DNA of 64,000 bases from Salinibaculum sp. SYNS191 (lineage in GTDB: Archaea > Halobacteriota > Halobacteria > Halobacteriales > Haloarculaceae). The stretch lies in contig NZ_CP147838.1 in NCBI RefSeq assembly GCF_037338445.1, forward strand, positions 62,001-126,000. Reading direction: 5' to 3'. A program made the position numbers and the translations under genes. Position 1 is the stretch's first letter; each line of letters starts with the position of its first letter. Positions 8,914-15,758 of the stretch are shown one piece after another. A model generated the notes under the pieces. It saw only the letters and a list, made by a program, of their open reading frames with translations. It was not told the origin of the DNA and did not search any database.

Positions 8914-10125
8914 ATGAGTGACACTGTGGACGACGTCGAGCTGCCTTACGACGAAGGCGCGTCCCAGCAGGAGAAGATAGAGGCGCTCCAGGAGCGGCTG
9001 GAGGTCCTCGAAGCACAGAACGAGGAGATGCGGGACAAGCTCCTCGACGCAAACGCCGAGAACAACAAGTACCAGCAGAAACTGGAGCGGCTGACCCACG
9101 AGAACAAGAAGCTCAAGCAGTCCCCGCTGTTCGTGGCGACGGTCCAGGAACTGACCGACGAGGGCGTCATCATCAAACAGCACGGCAACAACCAGGAGGC
9201 CCTGACCGAGGTCACAGACGAGATGCGCGAGGACCTCGAACCCGACTCCCGGGTCGCGGTGAACAACTCGCTGTCCATCGTGAAGTCGCTGGACGACGAG
9301 ACGGACGTCCGCGCTCGCGTCATGCAGGTCGACCAGAGTCCGGAGGTCACCTATGGCGACATCGGCGGCATCCAGGACCAGATTGAGGAGGTCCGCGAGA
9401 CCGTCGAGATGCCGCTGAAGAACCCCGGCATGTTCGAGGACGTGGGCATCGACCCGCCGGCCGGCGTCCTGCTGCACGGCCCGCCCGGCACCGGGAAGAC
9501 GATGCTGGCGAAAGCGGTCGCCAACCAGACCGACGCCACCTTCATCAAGATGGCCGGCTCCGAACTCGTCCACAAGTTCATCGGCGAGGGCGCGAAACTC
9601 GTCCGTGACCTGTTCGAACTCGCCCGCCAGCACGAGCCCGCCGTCATCTTCATCGACGAAATCGACGCCATCGCGGCCAAGCGGACGGAGTCGAAGACCT
9701 CGGGCGACGCCGAGGTCCAGCGGACGATGATGCAACTGCTCTCGGAGATGGACGGCTTCGAGGACCGCGGCGAGATCCGCATCATCGCGGCCACCAACCG
9801 CTTCGACATGCTCGACCGCGCCATCCTCCGGCCCGGTCGTTTCGACCGCCTCATCGAGGTGCCCAAGCCCGACGAGACGGGTCGCGAGCAGATATTCAAG
9901 ATCCACACGCGCTCGATGAACGTCGCCGACGACGTGGACTTCGCGAAACTGGCCGACATGGCCGAGCATGCTTCCGGTGCCGACGTGAAGGCCGTCTGCA
10001 CGGAGGCCGGCATGTTCGCCATCCGCGAGGACCGCACCGAGGTCCGCATGGAGGACTTCGTCAACGCCTACGAGAAGATACAGCAGGAAGACGAGGACGA
10101 CGACGTCTCGCGGACCTTCGCGTAG
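8914..10125 (+). CDS. pan: Proteasome-activating nucleotidase (AAA+ ATPase)
   Basis: PAN unfolds substrates and feeds them to the 20S proteasome. It has 403 residues: an N-terminal coiled coil (about 18-70), an OB domain, then the AAA+ module with Walker A GPPGTGKT (near 189), Walker B VIFIDEID (near 245) and the second region of homology (AATNRFDMLDRAILRPGRFD). The start is ATG 8914, with CTCTTACT 25-32 bases upstream as TATA-like sequence. The C-terminus ends SRTFA, so the usual HbYX docking tail is replaced by Thr-Phe-Ala. Haloarchaea commonly carry two paralogues; I cannot say which this is. Confidence 0.95.
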   Translation: MSDTVDDVELPYDEGASQQEKIEALQERLEVLEAQNEEMRDKLLDANAENNKYQQKLERLTHENKKLKQSPLFVATVQELTDEGVIIKQHGNNQEALTEVTDEMREDLEPDSRVAVNNSLSIVKSLDDETDVRARVMQVDQSPEVTYGDIGGIQDQIEEVRETVEMPLKNPGMFEDVGIDPPAGVLLHGPPGTGKTMLAKAVANQTDATFIKMAGSELVHKFIGEGAKLVRDLFELARQHEPAVIFIDEIDAIAAKRTESKTSGDAEVQRTMMQLLSEMDGFEDRGEIRIIAATNRFDMLDRAILRPGRFDRLIEVPKPDETGREQIFKIHTRSMNVADDVDFAKLADMAEHASGADVKAVCTEAGMFAIREDRTEVRMEDFVNAYEKIQQEDEDDDVSRTFA

Positions 10126-10218
10126 ACCCCTCTTTACCGCGTGTTTTTCGGTCGCGTCACGGCCTGTAGAAGCGTCTCCCGGAACGGAAGACTCCAGTCC
10201 GCGGGCACTCGACCGACG

Positions 10219-10389
10219 TTAGCGTTCCTGCTCGAAAACCAGCCCGATGGTCGTGCCGTCGCGTTCCAGCGTCTCCACGAACCGCCAGCCCTCCCTGGCG
10301 TGGTCGTTGATGACCGACTCGATGGAGTCGAGCTTCCGACCGTGTGCTTCCGTCTTGTGCGTCGTGTAGACGAATTTCTGTTCGCTCAC
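10219..10389 (-). CDS. DUF4177-like small protein
   Basis: A 56-residue protein starting at GTG (10387-10389). The pattern (KFVYTT..., then a short helix containing LDSIESVINDHAREGWRFVE, then a beta strand with IGLVFEQER) fits the DUF4177 family of small alpha-beta proteins of unknown function. The in-frame sequence upstream of the GTG is not conserved in style, so the longer reading is rejected. It converges with pan and is divergent from the tiny gene at 10457. Confidence 0.75.
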   Translation of the reverse strand: MSEQKFVYTTHKTEAHGRKLDSIESVINDHAREGWRFVETLERDGTTIGLVFEQER

Positions 10390-10456
10390 AGTCGAGCAAG
10401 GGTCGCCAGAGGGAAAAGGCCCGTACCTACTTGACGGTCGGCTCCGAACGGTGTGC

Positions 10457-10588
10457 ATGAACATCCCCATCGAACGGTTCGACCACCCTGCGTGGGTGAC
10501 GGCAATCGCGACGGCGCTTGGCTACGGCATCATCCTGGCGGTGCTGTTCGTCCTCCTGTTCGTGATTCCGTTCCTCCTCTTCCCGTAG
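10457..10588 (+). CDS. 43-residue single-span membrane protein
   Basis: ATG to TAG, 43 residues. Twelve polar residues (MNIPIERFDHPAW) precede a hydrophobic stretch to the C-terminus containing GYGIILAVLFVLLFVIPFLL. It would sit as a single membrane span or hairpin. The reading frame has coding-like third-position GC and fills an otherwise empty gap, which supports it being real. It is too short for standard gene callers and I know no function for it. Confidence 0.6.
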   Translation: MNIPIERFDHPAWVTAIATALGYGIILAVLFVLLFVIPFLLFP

Positions 10589-10597
10589 CGCGGTCGC

Positions 10598-10891
10598 TCA
10601 CATACCTAGATCTTCGGCGGCCGCGGGAATCGGCAGGTCGTGTTTCGACACGCCCAGCAGTTCCGCGGCGTGGTCGAGCGCCATGTCGAAGCCGTAGTAC
10701 CGTTCCAGTTCGTCGCCGTCGGGCGAGGGGCGGACCTTCAGCATGGCGTAGCCCTCGACGTTCTGCGCGATGGCGGCCGTCCGGCCGTCGGCCTCGAAGG
10801 CGAGCAGGCGCTCGGTCTCCGTCTCGGTGTAGGTCGCGGTGATGCCGTTTTCGGTCGTCTCGGTCTCCGTGGCCGTCTCGCCGTCAGTCAT
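10598..10891 (-). CDS. Conserved haloarchaeal protein, function unknown
   Basis: A 97-residue soluble acidic protein. A Thr/Glu-rich N-terminus is followed by a beta-rich section (ERLLAFEADGRTAAIAQNVE) and a helical end (YYGFDMALDHAAELLGVSKH). I see no catalytic motif, cysteine pair or membrane segment. The start is ATG 10889-10891; the upstream in-frame extension is rich in Arg/Ser and overlaps the next promoter. It looks like a conserved haloarchaeal family without assigned function. Confidence 0.7.
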   Translation of the reverse strand: MTDGETATETETTENGITATYTETETERLLAFEADGRTAAIAQNVEGYAMLKVRPSPDGDELERYYGFDMALDHAAELLGVSKHDLPIPAAAEDLGM

Positions 10892-10980
10892 CGTGTGCTG
10901 GTTGGACCGCGACCTGTTGAACCCTCCGGTGCCGGACGCGAACCGCAACGAAAAAGCGTTGCTCGCTCTCGTTGTCGACA

Positions 10981-11274
10981 ATGACGAAGTTCCTCCAGAG
11001 CGGCCGACGCCGGGACGTCTGCGCGCTGCTTTCCGGCGACCCGATGCAGGCCCAGGCGCTGAAATCCCGGCTGGAATCGCACTACGACGAGCGAATCGAC
11101 CCGAAGTCGTTCTACGGGGCGCTGGAGGCGATGGAAGACGCTGGATTCGTCGAGACCAGAACGGAGGGCATCCACGACGTCTACGCGCTCACGGACGCGG
11201 GCGAACGCCGCCTGCGCGAACACTACGAGTGGTTGCGCGATCAGCTAGAAACGGAGAGCGCGTCAGTCGAGTAG
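10981..11274 (+). CDS. PadR-like winged-helix transcriptional regulator
   Basis: A 97-residue single-domain protein resembling the PadR family: an N-terminal helix (FLQSGRRRDVCALLSGDPMQ), a recognition-helix region (IDPKSFYGALEAMEDAGFVE), a beta wing and a C-terminal dimerisation helix. The ATG at 10981 is preferred over a TTG nine bases upstream. A purine/A-rich box (AACGAAAAAG) lies about 30 bases upstream. Its last 12 bases overlap, tail to tail, the end of the acyl-CoA dehydrogenase gene on the other strand. The ligand and targets are unknown. Confidence 0.8.
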   Translation: MTKFLQSGRRRDVCALLSGDPMQAQALKSRLESHYDERIDPKSFYGALEAMEDAGFVETRTEGIHDVYALTDAGERRLREHYEWLRDQLETESASVE

Positions 11275-12405
11275 TTCGGCGGCGATGGTGTTGCGCAGCA
11301 CCTCGCTGGTGCCCTCGTATATCTCGTTGAGTTTCGCGTCGCGGTAGAAGCGCTCTGCCGGGAAGTCCTTGGTGTAGCCGTAGCCGCCGTGAATCTGGAT
11401 GCCTTCGTTGGCGACCTCGCGGGAGACCTCCGACGCGTAGAGTTTCGCCTGTGCGGCCTCCTTGATGAAGCGCTCGCCGCGGATCTTCTTGTCCGCGGCG
11501 CGGTGCATCAGCATCCGCGCGGCGGCCGTCTTGGTGTCCATGTCTGCCAGTTTGTGCTGGATGGCCTGGAAGTCGCCGATGCGCTGGCCGAACTGCTCGC
11601 GGTCGTTGGCGTAGGACACCGCCTCGTCGAGCGCGGCCTGGGCGATGCCGACCGAGCGCGCGGCGATGGTGATGCGGCCACCGTTGAGCGTCTTCAGGGC
11701 GTGGACGAAGCCGCGACCCTCCTCGCCGATGCGGCGGTCCTCCGGGAGGTACATGTCGTCGAAGCGCAGTTCCGCGGTGGGACAGCCCTTGTCGCCGAGT
11801 TTGTGCTCAGTCCCCTCCACGATGAAGCCGTCGTCCTCCTCGGGCCGGACGATGAAGGATGAGATGCCCTTGTTGCCGGCCTCGGGGTCAGTCTTTGCGA
11901 ACAGCGTGACCGTGTCGGCGACGCTCCCGTTGGAAATCCAGAGTTTGCCGCCGTTGACGACGTAGCCGTCGCCGTCGCGTTCGGCGACCGTATCCATCGC
12001 CGGGACGTCGCTGCCGGCTCCGGCTTCGGAGAGCGCGAACGCACCGACCTCGGTCCCTTCGGCCAGCGGCGTCAGGTACTCCTCTTTCTGGGTCTCGTTG
12101 CCGAACTCGTAGATCATGTTGCAGGCGAGCGAGATGTGTGCGGCGACGATGGTTCCGAGGCCGCCGCTGCCGCGGGAAATCTCTTCGAGCGCCATCGCGT
12201 ACGAGTGGTAGTCGAGACCGGCACCGCCGTACTCCTCGGAAATCGGCATCCCCATCAGGCCGAGGTCGGCCATCTCCTCGACGAGGTCCCACGGGAACTC
12301 GTCGGTCGCGTCGATGTCGCTCGCCCGGGGGACCACCTCCTCGTCGACGAACTCCTCGACCATCTCCTGAATCTGCCGCTGTTCGGGTGTCGGACTGAAG
12401 TCCAT
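11263..12405 (-). CDS. acd: Acyl-CoA dehydrogenase
   Basis: A flavin-dependent enzyme oxidising acyl-CoA to enoyl-CoA, passing electrons to ETF. It has 380 residues, the normal family length. The ACAD signatures are ALSEAGAGSDVPAMD in the middle domain and QIHGGYGYTKDFPAERFYRD in the C-terminal domain; the catalytic Glu region reads IYEGTSEVLRNTIA. The ATG at 12403-12405 gives the usual start MDFSPTPEQ. Substrate chain length cannot be judged. It has exactly the same length as the second copy at 25827-26969 and is clearly paralogous. Confidence 0.93.
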   Translation of the reverse strand: MDFSPTPEQRQIQEMVEEFVDEEVVPRASDIDATDEFPWDLVEEMADLGLMGMPISEEYGGAGLDYHSYAMALEEISRGSGGLGTIVAAHISLACNMIYEFGNETQKEEYLTPLAEGTEVGAFALSEAGAGSDVPAMDTVAERDGDGYVVNGGKLWISNGSVADTVTLFAKTDPEAGNKGISSFIVRPEEDDGFIVEGTEHKLGDKGCPTAELRFDDMYLPEDRRIGEEGRGFVHALKTLNGGRITIAARSVGIAQAALDEAVSYANDREQFGQRIGDFQAIQHKLADMDTKTAAARMLMHRAADKKIRGERFIKEAAQAKLYASEVSREVANEGIQIHGGYGYTKDFPAERFYRDAKLNEIYEGTSEVLRNTIAAELLD

Positions 12406-12625
12406 GCCACCCGGTACCGGCCCACCCTGCATTAGTGTTGGCTTCGATTGTTTCCCGAGTGACGGGGAGCGGTACGTAGACGAACGTAGGGTCGCTTCGA
12501 CTCTCGGGTGCTGGACGGGCGAGCGGGCGGCCGTCCGTGGAATCTCCAGCTGAAAGGGGAGGGTTCTGCCGGAACCGGAGCCGTGACCCACCGTTTGAAG
12601 TGAATCGCTGTCGCAGTGAGTGGCA

Positions 12626-13075
12626 ATGTACGACACGATTCTGGTGCCGACCGACGGCAGCGACGGGACAGCCAAGACACTGGACCACGCCGTGGAGATG
12701 GCCAGCAGGTACGGGGCCGACATCCACGCGCTCGCAGTGGTCGACGAGCGGCAGTTCGAGTCGCTGAAGGGCGACAGCAAGTACGAGACGCAGATGACAC
12801 TGGAGGAGACCTGCGAGCGCGCCGTGGCGCGAGTCGCCGAGCGCGCCGAGGAGGCGGGTATCGCCGTCGAGCGGGCCGTCCGCCAGGGCGTCCCCTCACA
12901 GCGCATCGTCGAGTACGCCGCCGAGAACGCCATCGACGTCATCGTCATGGGGACACACGGACGCAGCGACCACGAGCGCATCGCGACCGTCGGGTCGGTC
13001 ACCCAGCGGGTGGTCGAGAACGCCGACGTCCCCGTCTTCGTCGTCCACATCGGCCGGGACACCGGGTGGGGGTGA
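12626..13075 (+). CDS. Universal stress protein (UspA family)
   Basis: A 149-residue single Usp domain. It starts MYDTILVPTDGSD, the standard N-terminal strand and nucleotide-site Asp. The C-terminal loop reads VMGTHGRSDHERIATVGS, where the usual G-x2-G-x9-G(S/T) ATP motif has ten residues instead of nine between the second and third Gly. The start is ATG 12626; CGTTTGAAG about 30 bases upstream is TATA-like. It lies between two fatty-acid oxidation genes on the opposite strand. ATP binding is therefore less certain than family membership. Confidence 0.9.
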   Translation: MYDTILVPTDGSDGTAKTLDHAVEMASRYGADIHALAVVDERQFESLKGDSKYETQMTLEETCERAVARVAERAEEAGIAVERAVRQGVPSQRIVEYAAENAIDVIVMGTHGRSDHERIATVGSVTQRVVENADVPVFVVHIGRDTGWG

Positions 13076-13094
13076 CAGAACTGCCGGAGACGAG

Positions 13095-13955
13095 TCAGTC
13101 GTACTCGTAGAAGCCGGCCCCGGTCTTGCGGCCGAGGTCGCCCGCCTCCACCTTGCGTTTGAGCAGGTAGGCCGGCTTGTAGCGGTCGCCGAGTTCTGCG
13201 TGCAGCGTCTCGCTGGCATCCAGTACCACGTCGAGCCCGACGAAGTCGGCCAGTTCCAGCGGTCCCATCGGGACGTTCGTCCCCAGTTTCAGCCCGTTGT
13301 CGATGTCGTTTCGGGAGGCGACACCCTCGTCGAACGCCCGAATCGCCTCGTTTATCCACGGTATGAGCACCCGGTTGACGACGAAGCCCGGCTTGTCGTC
13401 GGACTCCCAGGTCGTCTTGTCGAGTGATTCGGCGAACTCGTGGGCGAAGGCAACAGTATCTTCGCTCGTGCGCTCACCGGCGACGACCTCGACGCCGTCC
13501 ATCAGCGGGACGGGGTTCATGAAGTGGATGCCGACGACCCGGTCGGGGCGCTCCGTCGCCGCGCCGATACTCGTAATCGAGAGAGTACTCGTGTTCGTGG
13601 CGAGGACCACGTCCTCGTCGGTGAGGTCGTCGAGTTCGGCGAAGACCTCCTGTTTGACGGCCATGTCCTCGACGACGGTCTCGACGACGACGTCCGCACT
13701 GGCGAGGTCGGCCATGTCGACGGTGGCCGAGACGCGGCCGAGTGCGGTGTCGGCTTCGGACTCGGTGATGCGGTCTCGCGAGACGGCCCGCTGGAGGTTC
13801 CGCTCGATGGTGTCCATGGCACTGTCGATGTGTTGCTGGTCGACGTCTCGCACGACGACGTCGTACTCGCGCGTCGCCGCAACCTGCGCGATGCCACTCC
13901 CCATCTGTCCCGCACCGACGATACCCACGGTTCTGATGTCAGAGAGAGTCCGCAT
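13095..13955 (-). CDS. hbd: 3-hydroxyacyl-CoA dehydrogenase
   Basis: An NAD-dependent oxidation of 3-hydroxyacyl-CoA (or the reverse with acetoacetyl-CoA). It has 286 residues. The N-terminal Rossmann motif is VGIVGAGQMGSGIAQVAA (about 10-27). The catalytic His lies in VVGIHFMNPVPLMDGVEVV, with NTSTLSI before it. The C-terminal dimer domain contains MGPLELADFVGLDV and ends GRKTGAGFYEYD, typical of the short bacterial/archaeal enzymes. With the acyl-CoA dehydrogenase next door it makes a beta-oxidation-type pair, although the two are separated by the usp gene on the other strand. Confidence 0.95.
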   Translation of the reverse strand: MRTLSDIRTVGIVGAGQMGSGIAQVAATREYDVVVRDVDQQHIDSAMDTIERNLQRAVSRDRITESEADTALGRVSATVDMADLASADVVVETVVEDMAVKQEVFAELDDLTDEDVVLATNTSTLSITSIGAATERPDRVVGIHFMNPVPLMDGVEVVAGERTSEDTVAFAHEFAESLDKTTWESDDKPGFVVNRVLIPWINEAIRAFDEGVASRNDIDNGLKLGTNVPMGPLELADFVGLDVVLDASETLHAELGDRYKPAYLLKRKVEAGDLGRKTGAGFYEYD

Positions 13956-14084
13956 ACTGGATAGTTCGCTCCGTTTGCACGTAAGGGTGCTGTTCGTTCA
14001 CACACCACAGGAATCGGCGAGTAGAGAGGCTGGTGACGGGGTTCAAAAGAACTTTACTGGCACCTGCCGCACGTCCAACCACAG

Positions 14085-14882
14085 ATGCGACCATTCGACG
14101 ACACGCCACTGGCGCGGGACGGCAAGGTGCTCATCCTCGCCTACGACCACGGGCTGGAACACGGCCCCGTGGACTTCGAGGCGGTGCCCGAGAGCGCGGA
14201 CCCGGAGCGGGTGTTCGACGTCGCCCGCCACCCCGCAGTGACGACGCTGGCCGTCCAGAAGGGAATCGCCGAGGCGTACTACCCCTCCTACGAGGACGAG
14301 GTGAACCTGCTGGCGAAGCTCAACGGGACCTCGAACCTCTGGATGGGCGAACCCGACTCCGCGGTGAACTGGTCGGTCGACTACGCCGCCGAGGTCGGTG
14401 CCGACGCCGTCGGCTTCACCCTCTACGGCGGTTCGAACAACGAAATCGAGATGGCCGAGGAGTTCCGCGACGCCCACGAGAAGGCCCGCGAGCACGACCT
14501 CCCGGTCGTCATGTGGTCGTACCCCCGCGGACAGGGGCTCAAGAACGACACGAAGCCGGGCACCATCGCCTACGCGGCCCGCCAGGCGCTCGAACTCGGT
14601 GCGGACGTGGCGAAGGTCAAGTACCCCGGCAGCCAGGAGGCCATGGAGACGGCCGTCCAGATGGCTGGCCCGACGAAGGTCGTCATGTCCGGCGGTTCGA
14701 AGACCAGTGACCGCGAGTTCCTGGAGAGCGTGAAGGCCGTCATCGACGCGGGCGGTGCCGGACTGGCCGTGGGTCGCAACGTCTTCCAGCGGGAGAACCC
14801 CCGCCGTATTCTGGACGCGCTGGAGAAAGTAATCTACGAGGAGAGTTCGGTCGACACTGCCCTCGCCGCCGCCGAGGAGTAA
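14085..14882 (+). CDS. DhnA-type class I aldolase (fructose-bisphosphate aldolase or ADH synthase)
   Basis: A TIM-barrel Schiff-base aldolase of 265 residues. The Lys in DVAKVKYPGS is the expected Schiff-base residue, and MSGGSKTSD and GLAVGRNVFQ are the phosphate-binding loops. The DhnA family includes archaeal class I fructose-1,6-bisphosphate aldolase and the aldolase-like enzyme of archaeal shikimate-precursor synthesis (2-amino-3,7-dideoxy-D-threo-hept-6-ulosonate synthase). The FBPase gene starts 15 bases downstream, which favours a gluconeogenic role, but sequence alone does not settle it. ATG 14085 is the only sensible start. Confidence 0.85.
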   Translation: MRPFDDTPLARDGKVLILAYDHGLEHGPVDFEAVPESADPERVFDVARHPAVTTLAVQKGIAEAYYPSYEDEVNLLAKLNGTSNLWMGEPDSAVNWSVDYAAEVGADAVGFTLYGGSNNEIEMAEEFRDAHEKAREHDLPVVMWSYPRGQGLKNDTKPGTIAYAARQALELGADVAKVKYPGSQEAMETAVQMAGPTKVVMSGGSKTSDREFLESVKAVIDAGGAGLAVGRNVFQRENPRRILDALEKVIYEESSVDTALAAAEE

Positions 14883-14897
14883 CCGGGCAGACCACTG

Positions 14898-15746
14898 ATG
14901 TCTACTGTCGATACTATCTTCGAGACGGTCGCAGAGACTGCCGGCGACGTCCGCGGTGCCCTCGCCGAACGTCGCGCGTACGAGGAGGAAGAGAATCCGA
15001 GCGGCGACCGCCAGCTCGCGGCGGAAGTCTACGCCGACGGACTGCTGGAGGAGCGCCTGCTGGCAATCGACGAGGTCGGGTCCTACGCGAGCGAGGAACG
15101 CGAGGCGGTCATCGAAGCCGACGACGGCGGCACCTACCACGTCGCCTGCGACCCGCTGGACGGGTCCTCGAACCTGAAATCGAACAACGGGATGGGAACC
15201 ATCGTCGGCATCTTCGACGCCGACCTGCCCGCGCCAGGGGACGCGCTGGTCGCGTCGGGCTACGTCCTCTACGGCCCCATCACGACGATGCTCGAAGCAA
15301 GCAACGGGACGGTCACGGAGTACCTCCTCCGCGACGGTGACCGTGAGGTGCTGAACGAGGACGTCACGTTGCCCGAGGACCCCGTCGTGTACGGCTTCGG
15401 CGGCCGGATTCCCGACTGGACCGACGACTTCCGGGCCTACGTCGACAACGTCGAGGCGGACCGGCTCAAGCTCCGCTACGGCGGCGCGATGGTCGCCGAC
15501 GTGAACCAGGTCGTCACCTACGGCGGCATCTTCGGCTACCCGATGCTCGCGGACACGCCGGAGGGCAAGCTCCGACTCCAGTTCGAGGGCCACCCGATCG
15601 CTCACATCATCGAGACGGCCGGCGGCGCGTCCTCGAACGGGGAGCAGTCACTGCTCGACTGCGACCCGGACGAACTCCACCAGCGGACCCCGCTGTTCGT
15701 CGGCACCGAAGCGCTCGTCGAGCGGCTGGAAGCGGCGCTCTCCTGA
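14898..15746 (+). CDS. fbp: Fructose-1,6-bisphosphatase, class I
   Basis: It removes the 1-phosphate in gluconeogenesis. The 282-residue protein carries the metal-site motif CDPLDGSSNLKSNNG (about residues 84-98), the upstream Glu pair in GSYASEEREAV and the substrate-binding region LKLRYGGAMVADVNQVV. The late motif GGASSNGEQSLLD matches the end of class I enzymes. It forms an operon with the aldolase (15-base gap) and converges with the surface-protein gene 12 bases after its stop. Confidence 0.95.
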   Translation: MSTVDTIFETVAETAGDVRGALAERRAYEEEENPSGDRQLAAEVYADGLLEERLLAIDEVGSYASEEREAVIEADDGGTYHVACDPLDGSSNLKSNNGMGTIVGIFDADLPAPGDALVASGYVLYGPITTMLEASNGTVTEYLLRDGDREVLNEDVTLPEDPVVYGFGGRIPDWTDDFRAYVDNVEADRLKLRYGGAMVADVNQVVTYGGIFGYPMLADTPEGKLRLQFEGHPIAHIIETAGGASSNGEQSLLDCDPDELHQRTPLFVGTEALVERLEAALS

Positions 15747-15758
15747 CCCGCTGGACTG

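Noticed and set aside
7642..9969. 775-codon minus-strand open frame across the propeller and PAN genes
   Set aside because: It spans two recognisable plus-strand genes and has only shadow composition (Val/Asp/Arg/His-rich), with no motif.
11263..13955. A single beta-oxidation operon of acyl-CoA and hydroxyacyl-CoA dehydrogenases
   Set aside because: The two genes share a strand, but a 689-base interval holds a usp gene on the other strand and promoter sequence, so they are probably separate transcripts.
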